This document shows, piece after piece, positions 1-12,330 of a DNA stretch of 64,000 nucleotides. How positions within the stretch are numbered: position 1 is the stretch's first letter; each line of letters opens with the position of its first letter. The stretch covers positions 16,926,001-16,990,000 of the forward strand of contig JBANAY010000003.1 of NCBI GenBank assembly GCA_037952775.1, in the 5' to 3' direction. Origin of the DNA: Clonostachys chloroleuca. Lineage: Eukaryota > Ascomycota > Sordariomycetes > Hypocreales > Bionectriaceae. The position numbers and the translations under genes were made by a program. The notes under the pieces were generated by a model that did not search any database, was not told the origin of the DNA, and was given only the letters and a program-made list of their open reading frames with translations.

Positions 1-1383
1 GGACTGCAGTCGCCATTGTGAAGAGCTCTGGAAGAAACGGAAGAGCGGACGGATGAAAAATGAGGGTGATGGCTCAATTACCAACCCGTGAAGACAAGCG
101 GATTAGCAACACTGAGCATGGAGGGTTGAGCAGACACTAACGAAGAAAGATTGAGCTCCAGCACGTTGCTGGGATACGCGACTTGACGTGACTGAGGCGT
201 CAGGACCCGCGTCGGAAGTTTAATGGGACCCACAAGCACGTGATTTGGCGTCACGTAACCGTATCTCATCCAACTCATGGGCTCACTACGGCTGCAACCG
301 TCTACTTGAGCCTATAGCCAGGCTTTCGGAAAAGGGAACAAGGCGAAACAATAACTATTAATGTCGAGGAATTGCACTTCAAGTCGAATCCAAATTTGTG
401 TTTAATTAATTTCTTTCTTACACATCGGTTATGCTCGCCCGAGTGGTAGTACCTAGGTACCTTAGGTAGTCGTAAGATCTCTGGGGATGACCCCGCATAT
501 TCCCCCTGCCTCACCACCTACTCAACCGCTCAAACCTACCTCCGTGCGATCTTGCTAGATCTCCATTCCCTCGAATTTTAGTAGCTATTTGAAGACATAT
601 CTATGTTTTCTCAACGAGTCAGCAAGTTTTCATTGAATTATTGTAAAGTTTGAGGCTCTAGGGAAGGTAATTGCTGTGAATCAGCCAAACCATGTGTAAC
701 CACATTGATACATAGATCGTTCAGGTAAGCCATGCATGTGAAAATAGTTTATCATCAGAAAGCATAAAAGAGTGAATTGGAAAAAAAAATTGGGCAATGG
801 AAAGCATAGACTGTAAGATACATACCAAACTAGGACGGTGGCTAGTCTAGGAGGACTCATGATCAAGCGAGACTATGAGCAAGGACCATGACGCCAGAAG
901 TAAAATTACGTCGGGAAAGTATCAGAGAAGAGATATTGAAATTGACAGTGCGGGAGTGTCAGTCCTTATTATACTTTCTTATGAGTATGCATCGGGTTCT
1001 TCGTCGAACCAAATGCTACAACACCCTTGTTTCTGTTAGTAAGTCCATGCACAAGATGTTCCGCCAAGGCAGGGAGCTGCAACATGTCCATGCGACCATT
1101 TTCATCAGGCCATTCATTGTTCTCTAACTCCTCAAGTACGTGGCAGGGGAAGAAAAATTCATCCGAGTATTGTGTCTCCTCCCTTCCCTGCTCCCGATAT
1201 TACCAAAAAAAGAAATACCCAGTCCTGATTTCTTCAAATCTATGTTATGCTCATGACGCCGGCGATGTGCAAGCCCGTTATCTACTCTCCAGTATCCCAC
1301 CCAATATAATTACTGACTGTAGCGCGATGCAGCACCAACATGATCTTCGATCTCCTATATTATGGGTAGAACACCCAATTTCA
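1..1383. other. Intergenic, no gene recognised
   Basis: Only short open frames on both strands, none resembling a known family and none with a convincing exon pattern. It lies beyond the 3' end of the rhomboid gene on the minus strand, so its right edge probably holds that gene's 3' UTR. A CACGTG hexamer sits at 237-242. The rest is unremarkable mixed sequence with a short A run near 780. Confidence 0.6.
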
Positions 1384-3152
1384 TTACTGCCACTTAAAGT
1401 CATCACACCAATTGTTGACAGGCTAGAAGTCTGTTAGTAATCTTTCATGGCCAAATAGGAAAGGAGAGACTTACCAAGCAACTGAGGTACTTGCACCAGC
1501 TGCAGGTGGCCCTGGTAGTGTAGAAGTTGTTGATGAGAACAATGAAGACAACGATGACAAGAACCAAAGCTCCTGCACGAATCAGCCACCACGCCCACCA
1601 GAGTGGCTTTCTTCCTTTGAAGAAGCCAACCGGGTTCTTCAAGAAAGGTTGGGCTTCTTGCTCTGAGTCGCCTGGGACAGTTGAGTAGGCGGCGTCATTG
1701 TCGATCTTGAGCCTCAGGGAGTTGGGCGAGTGTAGGACAGAAATGCCCAGGGTCAAACCGCAAAGAAAGCCTCCCAAGTGAGCAAAGTTGTCTAGACCAG
1801 GCAACAGGCCAAGAACGAAGGAGATGATGACATCGAGCAAAATAAACATCAAATCCTTCACTGGACTCTTTCGCTGTTTCCAGGAGTAGAGCAAGTCGAG
1901 CAGGGTAAGGGCCAAGATACCGAAGAGAGCGCCAGACGCACCCGTCGAAGCATCAACGGGCGGTCCATAGTTGCCTCCCATGACGAACCCAAAGATACCA
2001 GAACTGACGTAGACAATGAAAAAGCGAATTGACCCGATAGCCTTTTCCATATCCCTTGCAAGTGTCAACTGAAGCAACATGTTGAATGCAATGTGAATAA
2101 TGCCCGCATGCATAAACATGGGAGTGATGAAACGGAACCACTGCCTCGGTAGATCTGAGACTACCTCGCCCCATTTAGGTTGACCTCTTGCTGGTTCATT
2201 GAAACCACAGGCTTCCCACAAAGGACAGATATTATCCGAAGTTGTCGCATTTGGGCAAGGGAAGTTGACCAGTGTGCCTACGGAGGGCCGATTCCCTTTT
2301 GCGATGTCCTCATCCGTCGGCTTCCAATTCTCAATCTCGGGAACAGGGCGCATACAGGGGCCGTAACGTGCACCCATGTTGATCATCACAAACGGCGATG
2401 GCCCGATCATAAAGTTGAACTGGGGCTTGATCATAATGGGAGTGCCCGTTAACATGCCTATGCTGAAAGTTAGCAAAATCTGAGAGTCATCCAACCGAAG
2501 AGAGGGAATGACTCCACGAACCCATTTTGACAAGCTCTGCAATAAAGACGGCAACCTGTGCGATAGTGAAGATATAGACCACGAACGGTATTCTCTTCTT
2601 ATCGGATCCAAACATGCCTAACTCGCCCAGCTGCACCTTTCTCTTTCCCTTCTTCTTTCGGCCGGAAGGCCCTCGGGTGGGGGCATCATAGATGTGATCG
2701 TTAAATCCAGACTCGGCGTCATGTTTGTGCGGTCGATCCTGCAGGAGGATGGCATCTGTAGAGCCTGGGTTTCGGCTCTGGTTTGGGGACCCTGCCTGGG
2801 CCCCGAAGTACCCAGTATCCTGCTGGTAGTAGCCCTGCTGGTGGGACGACATATCATTTGGCGTGGAAATCAAATCCTGCCTCGAACTGGAGTTTGCAGG
2901 ATATGCGTTATCATCGAAGACGGTCGCGAACGGTGATTGCGTGGCGCTACGAGCTGGCAGATCCTGATGGCTGTTGCTGGAATAAGGAGTTGCGCCAGGT
3001 GGAGGGTAGTTCGAGTGGTATGACGGTGCAGGTGTCGCTTGCGGCGAGGGCGCGTCGTGCTGGCCGAAATTCGATAACGGCGAAGGAGACTGGTGATTCC
3101 GAAGCGGCGGCAGATGCTGCTGGTCGTAGTTGTAGTATTGATTACTGGCCAT
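1384..3152 (-). CDS. Rhomboid family intramembrane serine protease
   Basis: Polytopic protease that would cleave transmembrane substrates within the membrane. Three exons, 3152-2522, 2457-1475 and 1422-1384, give 550 aa. The first 190 residues are Pro/Ser/Gln-rich and probably disordered and cytosolic, followed by a basic KKKGKRK stretch and the first membrane segment. The rhomboid core has an HxxxN motif (HIAFN), the catalytic serine in GASGALFG (about residue 385) and the catalytic histidine in NFAHLGG (about 437), so it looks active. Intron 1 uses a GTTCGT donor and GCTAAC branch. Intron 2 has GTAAGT and TACTAAC and leads to a 39-nt last exon ending PVNNWCDDF. The start at 3152 opens the residues MASNQYY; the frame stays open upstream, but the disordered N-terminus fits this methionine. 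The family is clear; substrates and compartment are unknown. Confidence 0.88.
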
Positions 3153-4838
3153 GATTACGCGCGTGGCTCGAGGCCAAGGAAGCCGGAAATGTGGGTTAGA
3201 TCCGATGTGCTGCAAAAGTCCTGCAGGACGGGTGCTGCGATAACAAGCCGAGAAGGATCAAGGCAATGAAGAAGAAGGAAAAAACGAAAGTAGGACGGCT
3301 AGAGCGTTATGATTCGATTTTTACGATTCGATTTTGCGAATGTCAGATGCAGCGCACAAGAATGGCTGAGCTGAGCCTCTTCACTAGTCGTCAGGAATGC
3401 TTGCTTCTAATCTGAAACATTGAAACGTCAGTCAACCACCCCAGGAGCTATGATTTGCTGACGGGCAGATGTATGGAGCGAATATCGACTGCAGACTAAC
3501 CGCTAGTGGTGCTGGACGACAGCTGGGGCGTCAAGAATACAGCGAGCGAAAAGGGGGAACGTTCAATAACGCGGTTTCCTAATGCCGGACGAAAAAGCGA
3601 GAGAATGAAAAGCAGTATCAAGAAAAGAAAGACAGTCTGTAGAAGAATCTAGATCGATGCTCCCGCGAACAATAACACCACGGGCAAACCTAAATTCAAG
3701 CTGCGATGATCAACAGTAAATGGCGCCCGAAACAAACAGTTACGTAGGCTGGCTCGTATTGCAGTGGGTGGGGCTTCACGGCTTGCTGTTGGCCAGCCAC
3801 AGCTCGTCTAGCCCGCTGTGGCCCAAGGCAATAAGGGTCTGCTGCATCTCAGCCGCTTGTTGCTCCAGCCTCAGTGTGTTCTAACTTTGGAAACACTCAA
3901 CGGGTGCGGAGCGGATGACATTACGTAGGCAAGGCACAGCCATTCACGATTATGTCATCTGGGCTGGGCTCAACAGAGGGATGTAAAAATTGTGGGCAAA
4001 ATATTTGGCCCCTCTGCTAGCAAGCTGGCTCAGCGCTTGAATTTAATCCACAGCTGCGGCAGAGTGGCTGGGTTAGCTACGTTGAGGCACGGCTGGGGTT
4101 CACAGCCTCAAAAGTAGTCGTAATCACATGCGAAGACAAGCCATCCGACCCAAATACCTCGTCGGGTAATATTAGGACGCATACCAACATACATATGGCC
4201 CCGGGTCAATATCGGGAGCTTTCTTAAAATACCCACACAGTCATTACGGTAGATATTCATCACAAAACGCGGGGCACCAAAAATCCCCCGCGATATCGAT
4301 TTAATTTTCTCTGATTATTGCGTTGTATTCATGTGTTCTTACCTGAGGATGCAGAGTCACTGTATCAATTCGGTCCCTGCATGTAGGTACTGTGCAGGGA
4401 TGGTGGGTTGATGTTACGTACGTCACTAAATTGTTGTTCAATTGACGAGGTATATACCGATAGATTTTTTTTTTCTCTTCTTCATCACACCCCTCCTCTT
4501 TTGAACAGTTTACCTATTTCACAACACACCGTAAAATTACATTCGGGCAGTGACCCATTGTCTCAATTGCCAGCATCCACAAGTTATGAACCTGCCCTTG
4601 CTGAGGCTTGAAATCGGATATTTGCCACCAGCGGAGGAAGCTAGACCAATGCTTCATGGTACCCATAAAAGGAGCACATTCCATGTACTGTTCGGTACGT
4701 TAGAACAGAATAGTATGTAGAGCCGGTAGTTCAACATAGGCTCCAGGTATTCTATAATACAGGTGTTATACAGCCGTGTGATCCGGCATGAGTTGACGGA
4801 CCAGAACAGGGTCCCGCCGTTCGGTCATTCCGTCACTC
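3153..4838. other. Intergenic, upstream of the rhomboid gene
   Basis: About 1.7 kb without a recognisable gene. The left part should hold the promoter and 5' UTR of the minus-strand rhomboid gene, and the right edge the 3' UTR of the next minus-strand gene. A T/pyrimidine-rich tract lies around 4465-4500. The small plus-strand open frame at 4408-4611 has no family resemblance. Confidence 0.55.
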
Positions 4839-5402
4839 TTACTTCTTCTCAGAAGCCGGAGCCTGGGTTGATTCGCTATCCGTCTTCTTTGGCTGAGGCT
4901 TCCAGGTACCACTCCAAACATCCGAAATCTGGTCTATGATGATGCCGTAGAGACCTTTGCCCTCCTCCAGGCTCTTCTGGTGCTCCTCGGCCCGTTTTTG
5001 CTGCCAATCAGCGTCTTGACCACCCATCCAGACGTCCTCCACGGCCTTGGCCAGCCCGCTCTTCTGTTGAACCTCGCTTCCCTGAGTTCCCTTAAGCGCT
5101 GCTTCCCGCTGGCGATGCTCTTGTAATAGCTGTCGAGTCTTCTTTGCTTCGGCGGGCAGGCCCACGTCGAACAAGGGACTGATGCGATTTTGAAATCGTG
5201 TGTAGATTGAAGTACCAGTATACGCATAGGCCAGGTAGTTCGTAGAGAGAGAGAAGGTGCCGACGAGGACGAAGAAGCGGAGGTCAACTTTTCGGGGAGG
5301 GAGCAGCATCGCAAGGGGAGCAATGACAGCACCGGCTATCGCACCATTGTGGATAAAAGCGAAGCGCTCAGGGAGCGGCCGGTCGGTAGATTCGACGGAC
5401 AT
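4839..5402 (-). CDS. Small conserved fungal membrane protein, function unknown
   Basis: Single-exon gene of 187 aa. The start was set at 5402 (MSVESTDRP) rather than the upstream ATG at 5459, because the extra 19 residues are poor and the next part reads like a compact N-terminus. Two hydrophobic stretches, about residues 17-33 and 39-58, could form a helical hairpin in a membrane. They are followed by a charged, Gln/Lys/Glu-rich, probably helical tail with a conserved-looking WMGGQDADWQ segment, and a Ser/Lys-rich end. I recall similar short fungal proteins being labelled rhomboid family membrane protein, but no rhomboid catalytic motif is present here, so that label would not imply protease activity. 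Location is not evident; a mitochondrial or ER membrane is possible. Confidence 0.75.
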   Translation of the reverse strand: MSVESTDRPLPERFAFIHNGAIAGAVIAPLAMLLPPRKVDLRFFVLVGTFSLSTNYLAYAYTGTSIYTRFQNRISPLFDVGLPAEAKKTRQLLQEHRQREAALKGTQGSEVQQKSGLAKAVEDVWMGGQDADWQQKRAEEHQKSLEEGKGLYGIIIDQISDVWSGTWKPQPKKTDSESTQAPASEKK

Positions 5403-7463
5403 TGTATCAGGCGCAGGATGCACACGCAACGTGAAACTGAAAGAGTGTGTACATAACATGCGAACGGCCTAAATTTGGAAGCCATCATCAAAAAGTTGCG
5501 AGCCGTCGTCTTCGGCAGTGCGGATTAACGTTAACCCTAGTCCATAAATAGCTTTGGTGGGGTAGCAAATCAACGATCGGAGGGTTTAGCCATCTGGGAC
5601 CAATCAAACCTACCGGTTTCCCGAGCTGTCAATCGCCTAGTGAAACAGATATCAAAACCTGGGCTTCGGGATGTACCACCAACCACTCGAGGACATGGAC
5701 TGAAGCCTAGGCAGGGGATGGTGGCCAGGGGAACCCCAACGAATAATACGTTTATCCAGACTTCGAGATTGATAGCCCCCGGGGTGTGATTTTTGTGTGC
5801 AGACTGGGACAGCTGCCCGAGGGAACGGCCGCCTTGTGGGATGGGATGGTCCCGCCAGGATAGAACTGTGTCATAGGCCAATTCCTGGGAGACGAAAGGA
5901 GGGTTGGATCCGGAGTTGATTTGCCCTGTGCAGAAGGTACCTAATTAATTAATTGACCATCTGGTCCGTCCCTGCGGGACAACACAAAAAGATCCCCAGG
6001 TACCGAAGGCGGGTTTAAGGCGGGTTCGATCGGCCTGCAAATTGCCATCGAAAGGATCAGAGGTCCTTCTGTACGGCATGTCCGTGTCAGTTCATGTGCT
6101 ACGGGGCGGCTGTAATTGTAGCCGGCGGGATTTGGGCCATGTTCGGACACGAAAGGATTTTGGCTAGCATTCAGCCTTGCACTAATTGTCTGGGCCAGGA
6201 GGGGACAAAGCCAGCACCAAAAGAGACGCACTACTTGCGGTAGCAGCTTCCGATCTGTAAACCCAGCCCAGAACAAGATGTCAGCACTCGATGCGAAAAC
6301 TGGAGAGTAAGCACGCCTCGACGACCCTGTATAAGGCTGTTGGCGACTCCCGGATGCCACATGGCCAGCAGTCAGCAGCCGTCCAAACTGCCCACAACCC
6401 TTCCACGTCCACGGAAGTCGCCCCAACTGCCGACCCGGCTAGGAGCTGGCTCTGGCCCTACCAGGGGCCCTCTCAATTGGTTAGCTCGGCAAATGATCCT
6501 GTCTCGTCTCTTGGCGTGTCCGCCTGCCAAGCTTCTTCTGAATCCTTGGTGTCATGTCGTCCTCGTGGCCACTGGCCGCCCTAAAACGCACGACCCTGCC
6601 AGCCGGTCACTAGGGCCTGCTTCCGTGAGGGCGGGCACCCGCTGCCCCAGTCGGCCCAAGTAGGGAGGTAGGCTCGGACGGTGAAGGGTGGGCTCGCTGG
6701 AGGGATTGCGCTCTCGCTGGGGCCACCACGGCTCCCAAGAGGCGCGTGCGGGCTGCGGTTGAAGGATGGATATGGTTGCTGCTAGGCCGCCGGCGGATTA
6801 CCAAGCACGGCCTCAGCGAGGGAACTCCGCGGGCTGCCTCGCCGAATACCTGGACCTAGACCTAGGCCAAGGCCTGCCTAACGCCTGGCTAAAAAACAGG
6901 CATCCCGAGTGCGAGGGCGCCGTTGATCGAGCAAGGGTGGCACTCCGCTGCCCAGGTTCTTAGCCTTCCTCTGCCTATGCCAATAGTCAGGGTGTGTTAA
7001 GGCAATCTGGATACACGACTAGTGCATGGTGCTTCATCTCGTTACCCAACGCAAACCCGCCGTGCAGCCTGGCCGCCTCTCCCTACGATCCTGATGATCT
7101 GTGGTTGATTTTCCATCCTCAGTAAGGTGTGTCTTCCTTCCATTGTTGAGCGTCCGCTAGCCGGCTGTCGCCTGCAGAAACGCTTCTCCATGTTTCTTGT
7201 ATCAGAAGGGAATCCTAACCCTCATTCGGTACCGTCACCGTCAACCTTAACCGATGTACTAATGACACGGCACTCACACAGACCAACTTCATCGCTAGGG
7301 ACAGCACCTATTGTATCGTGACCCTCAACCGCTCAGTTCCCCATATAAGCAGTCTGCAGCTTCCCACTTTCTCCCGTTGCTCATAGCCTACCTTCTTTGT
7401 TTATATGCATGCGCGTCTGACATCTAAACCAGAACTCCACCTCTGCCTTACCACTCAAACACC
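5403..7463. other. Long intergenic region upstream of the Zn2Cys6 regulator
   Basis: Two kilobases with no recognisable gene. The left edge is the 5' side of the minus-strand small membrane protein; most of the rest is upstream of the plus-strand regulator at 7464. The part around 6550-6960 is GC-rich, with short direct repeats of CCTAG/AGGCC type near 6850. A TATA-like TATAAG at 7343-7348 lies about 120 bp before the start codon. Open frames such as 5941-6426 (minus) and 6291-6663 (plus) overlap each other and look like chance. Confidence 0.55.
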
Positions 7464-9487
7464 ATGGCTGCCTCCAGCCAGTTCCCGCTGACTAACCCGC
7501 CCTCGGAGGAGGACCTGCCCATCAGATCAGCATCGACAACTCCAACCGGGGGGAGAGATCAAGTCGAAGGAGTAGACCAAAGGTGAAGACGGGGTGCAGT
7601 AGTTGCAAGTGAGACTTCCCCGCGCATCTATACCCCAACCCCAGGTAAATGTTTCAGTCCACTAACCATAACTCGTCTTACACAGACAGAGAAGGATAAA
7701 GTGCGATGAGAAGCGTCCGGCATGTTCCCAATGCATCAAGAGCCGGAGAGAATGCACAGGATACCCCCCACCCCCTCGACACGCCTTGCCATTGGAAGGC
7801 GTTCGCATAGCTCCCAAACCCGTGGCTATAGCTGCCGAGCCAGATGCTGTTGCTCCAGCCCCAAAGACTGGTCCAATTCAGAAGTATGTTATTTTACCAC
7901 CTCGTCGTGTTGCTCGACGGAATCAGGCTAGATCGACCCCTGAACACTACGGCGCCGTTGAACCGTCTCCTACGCTATACAGACCGGCAAGTGGTTTACC
8001 AACCAATGGCTCTGAACCTTACTACTTCGAGATGTTCCGTGTTACTGCCGTATCTTCGTTTTGCGGCTACTTCGACTCGGTCTTCTGGAACAGGGTTCTT
8101 CAAGAATGCCATACGGAACCGGCTGTCTGCCACGCATCAGTTGCCTTGGGTGCCCTCTCCAAGACACTAGAGCAGACATTCAACAATGCTATTCTATCAC
8201 GACAGAAGGATCCTAGCCAGTCGGAGGCTGTACTACAACACTGGCAGATGGCTGTCCAGCAGTATTCGAAGGCTTGCAACGCTCTGATGTTTCCTGCCAG
8301 TCCCGTACACAACAGAGTCAGACTCATGGCTACTGTTCTCCTTGCCTCCTTCGATGCCTTCATCGGGGATCATAAACAGTCCATTGTGCAAATTCAGAAT
8401 GGGCTTGGGCTCTTGAAGAAGATGCAAGGTGGAGTAGAACAGAAGGAAGCAAAGGACTTTATCGAACCAGAGCTTGTCGTCATGCTCATGCGACAAGCCA
8501 TCCAAGCAAAAACCTACGACATGGCCTACCACTTCCCAGAGCCCTACGTTCTCCGTCTTGTCCCCGAAGCCTGCGAGGCTTACTCCGCGTCGTTCTTCAA
8601 GATGTTTCCGCAACCCGCCGCCAACTCCCAGCCGCTCAAATCATTCACGACACTTGTCGAGGCACAGCTCGCTCACGATCGGATACTTATGCGCGGAATG
8701 CAGTTTATCGAGAGCCTGCAGCAGGCGAAGAGCGGGCCGTTAGAGTTCTTCCCCAAGGAGTGGATGGCTCAGGGCGTAGGGATCCAAATAGAGCTTCAAA
8801 ACTGGACAACCGCCTTCCAACCCCTTTTTGAGACACGAGATCTGCCAGAAACGAGCGGTTCGGAAAGGTCAGCTTTGGCCGTCTTGAAAATGGCACAACT
8901 CAACAGCGAAATCGTGTTCAGGGCATTATTTTGCAGCAGCGAGATCGAGTATGACGCCGTGGTGCCCTTGTTCAAAACCATCATCAAGCTTGGCCGGGAA
9001 ATCATCCTCGAGGAGGATGCCCGCGCTGCTGCTGCAGAACTGGCCGCGGATTCCGAGCACTTGCAACAAAGCAACATTGACCCACAGTTGGGGAGGCCTA
9101 CATCACCCTCAAACTGCCATCTGAAGCCCAGCTTCAGCGTCGACCACGGGATTGTTCCCCCTGTTCGTCGTGGCAACTAAGTGTCGGGACCAAGCTATCC
9201 GGCGACAGGCTATCCAGCTGCTACGAGCCAGCGCCAGGCGCGAGGGGATGTGGGACAGCGAGCTGTCGGCCCGGATAGGTCTGTGGATCATGGAGCTGGA
9301 GGAGTACCAGGATCCTGCCACATACCAGGGAGGCAGCTTTATTCCTGAAGAACGAAGAGTGACGCTTCACGGGATCGACCTCGATCTCCGCTCGCGAGTT
9401 GCGGATCTAAAGATTGGCTCTCGCGGCATGATAGCCGCATCGCAACAGTTTGACCCTCGGAGGAAATCTACCCGGATCACTTGGTAA
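7464..9487 (+). CDS. Zn2Cys6 fungal transcription factor, frame broken at two homopolymers
   Basis: Nuclear DNA-binding regulator, target unknown. Exon 1 (7464-7608) starts at ATG and ends inside the zinc cluster; after a 77-bp intron (GTGAGA donor, ACACAG acceptor) exon 2 (7686-9487) completes it. The cluster reads CSSCK/QRRIKC/DEKRPACSQC/IKSRREC, with six cysteines in the usual C-X2-C-X6-C-X6-C-X2-C-X6-C spacing. The remainder resembles the Fungal_trans_2 (DUF3468) type. Two breaks are seen. Between ATG and zinc cluster the frame is lost at the G6 run 7548-7553; one more G restores it. Near the C-terminus it is lost at the C5 run 9157-9161, where PPLF then VATKCRD is expected; two more C restore it. 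Restored length is about 649 aa. Assembly error is favoured over decay because the rest of the frame is clean. Confidence 0.8.
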
Positions 9488-9832
9488 GTACAATATTGAT
9501 CAGAACACACCGTGATGGAGCAGCCCTGTCCTCTAAAAGGACTAGGCTTGCCCTCGCCCTCCCTAAAGGAGTGGCAACCTAGCATATTACTCGGAATCGT
9601 TTCCATGTTGGAGAAGAGACAAACGTGAATAACCATCGGACAATTTTATTAGGTCCGGAAATATATATGTACATCATTACAGTAACGCAACTACATGTCT
9701 TATAGAAGGTTTCTAAAAAAGTACTTGACGCAAACGCTTTGGTCGGATAATAGGGGGGTGTACATATACAAAAAATAGTTTTTAAGCAATGGAAAACGCG
9801 CATGACTATATCTAATTACACCTTGTGAATGA
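9488..9832. other. Shared 3' region of two convergent genes
   Basis: About 345 bp between the stop codons of the plus-strand Zn2Cys6 regulator and the minus-strand dsc1 gene. AT-rich with ATATATATG-like stretches, consistent with 3' UTR and polyadenylation sequence for both. No gene seen. Confidence 0.55.
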
Positions 9833-12330
9833 TTACAGCGGAGGAAGCTCTTCGCGGCAGATGGGACACTGTAGCCTGAACTTGAGCCATCCTTCCAAAC
9901 AATCACTATGGAATATGTGCCGACACGGCGTTACCATGTACATGCGTCTGGCGAATGCACCGGCAACACTACCGGCCTCCTCGCCCGCCTTGAGGACAGG
10001 GACTTCAAGGAGTTCCCTGCATATGGCGCAGTCGATGCTTCGAGTATTGGATTCGGAGCCGCGGCGCTTATGGTCGCTGCTGCGTCTGCGTTCGAGGCCG
10101 CCGTGGTCGTCCACGAGGCCTATAGGCAGACCACCAGCTTCAAGGTTGTCTTCTCGGAGAACAGGGTGATAGTCCCACGCCTCGGGCGTCCACCTCTTGG
10201 GGACTCCGAAGCGAGGTCCCACGACATCCTGCGCGATGAGAATAACGATCTGGAGCCAGAGCCACCCGAGGAGGAAGACGAAGGCACGCGGTTCGGTTCG
10301 GGCGTAGAGGAAGTTATCGGGCTTGACCCAGAAGTAGGCTATAGGGAGAACGCGGAGTACAGACTGACCGGCTACGAACTGCCAGCGCAGGGCGCGGCGG
10401 CAGTTGCGCATAACGTTGCGGTAGATCTGGGGCATCCATAGGGAGAGATAGAGCAGGGCACAAATGTTGAGAAAAGCGGACCGCACCCCGGGGTACCAGG
10501 TCGTCGAGGATATGGCGAGGAAACTAATGCCAAGACTGAGAAGAACGTAGCGCCCGATGATCGCTTGGAAAGTAGAGAACGCCTCTGCCCGGGTTTGTTG
10601 GCCTGCCTGCTGGGCAGTGCCTGCCAGGGGGCGGCGGCCGCCTCGGCAATTTCAGCATCAATGTCTTGATCGAACGGGACAATGATTGGTCCCGAGGAGG
10701 CAACCTGGGGACGTCCAGCCGTCACAGGAGCGGGCAGGATTGGACCTGAATCCGAGGTCAGTGGGGCTTGAGGTATAGGGGTTGCGGTTGTGGTGACGGG
10801 ATTGGATGTTTCCCGACGGTTGCGTCCTTCAGGCAGCTGGACCTCGTAGATCTTTGACAAGAAGCTACCCCCAATCGTCATAGAGAGGAAGGCGGCAAAC
10901 ATAACTGCAAGGGTCGGCAGGAAGGTAGATGCAGCGGAGGATACCCAGGTGGCTGCCGCAGTAAACGTCATGCCGTCGACGAGGACCATCACGCTGACGG
11001 TCCCGAAGCTGACCCTGGCCATAGTGGATGGAGTACAAGTCTCTGCTAGCTGGGATTTCAAGAGAATGACTTGAGTAAAAACCACTAAAGCGTAGATAAG
11101 GAGCCAAGATTTAACTTGGTGGAGATGTATTTCCTTCTTCAAACCCATCAGATGCTTGAAGTCGGATGCAGGGAAATCTGGTGGTCCTTGAGTTTCCAAG
11201 AAAAAGCTGCAGTCCGGAGAGTAGATAACAGATGATATCTGCAATTCGGGAGCAGTAGGGACTGGGGCGCCTTTGGGGAAGTTGATTTCCGACTCAATTG
11301 CTTCAATCATTTCTACCATGTTCAAGCTATCCCTAGAATCACCACCCAAGTCTTTTGGACTTGGTGGATGAACCTGGGCATACAGAACAAGTTCGCAATG
11401 CGGAGAAGGATGCTTTGTATAAAGTGGGTTGTCAATATCAGAGCTCCAAGGAGCGGTCTGATCAACAAACGTGTTCTGCTCCTTTTTAGTCAGAGTATGG
11501 TCCACACTCCGATTCAGCAGCAACTGACTGCTCTGAAAGAAGTCAGCACTCGGTGCCAAGTGAGGGAGGCCAAATATCCCGTCAAACTTTTCGCTCGTGG
11601 TTGTCATGAGAATGACACCTTGTCGAGGCCAATGAGCCCCCCAGAGCCGCATCTCCCAGTTGATCCCAGTCCCGCTGGTATCCTCGAGAGTGACTGTGCC
11701 CTTGATGGAACGTATCTGGCCACCAGAGAGAGGGGCTTGTTCGGCTGGCAGCTGCTCATAGTCTGTAACAGTTTTATTGCCTTCGAGCATGAGCACCATC
11801 CTCCCCGACTCGCCAGTAATGTTGCGTGCCCAGTCCACCTGGTCATGTATCCAATCCATGGAGGGAACGCTGTGGCTGAGATTATAGCTATCGTAATTCC
11901 GCACAACGGATCCTGCCTTGCGTGTCCACTCCCCGTGTAGTGTTCCCGAGGGATTGGACCAGGCCGGGTAGCCCTCTCCAATATCCCAAAGCTGTTGAGT
12001 TCCCGTGGACATAGCATAGCGGCTCAGCCGCAGTGCTTTTTCGCGAAAAAGCCCGAGGTCTTCCCAAGCAAAGCCATCCTCCTCTCGAAATCCAGTCAAA
12101 TTCAAGTATTTAGGTTCGTCGGTCTCGGTGGGTTCCGTCGTTGCTGGTGCGAAGTCACCCCATTGTGTCTGGTTCAGCACATCCAGGGCGCCGCGGAAGC
12201 CCTTCAATCGATCGCTCGCGAGATCGGACAGGATGAGTGATTGGGTACCGTAGTCGGAATCCGGGAGGATCATCCAAATAAAGAGGACAAATATGATGAC
12301 CCCCAACGACTGCTGCTGAGAATTCGCCAT
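9833..12330 (-). CDS. dsc1: Dsc E3 ubiquitin ligase subunit 1 (Tul1/DscA-like), one homopolymer frame break
   Basis: Membrane RING ligase of the Golgi/endosomal Dsc complex, known in fission yeast and Aspergillus to act in SREBP cleavage and in yeast (Tul1) in membrane-protein quality control. The N-terminus is one hydrophobic segment (from MANSQQQSLG), followed by a large luminal-type region of about 370 residues, then a multi-spanning region. The cytosolic end carries a RING-H2 finger over roughly the last 65 residues: CAIC, then TPCRHIFHSDC, then CPIC. The family hallmark WMPQIYRNVMRNCRRAL is present. The frame breaks at the G5 run 10627-10631 on the plus strand; one more base joins AAAAPLAG to the membrane domain in one frame, for about 832 aa. 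No intron seen. The gene is convergent with the Zn2Cys6 gene and divergent from the HSBP1-like gene. Confidence 0.9.

Noticed and set aside
4839..5402. Second rhomboid protease
   Set aside because: Although similar proteins may carry that label, there is no GxSx serine or HxxGG histidine motif and only two hydrophobic segments.
5941..6663. Open frames on both strands upstream of the Zn2Cys6 gene
   Set aside because: They overlap each other on opposite strands, lack any recognisable domain and contain no convincing splice sites.
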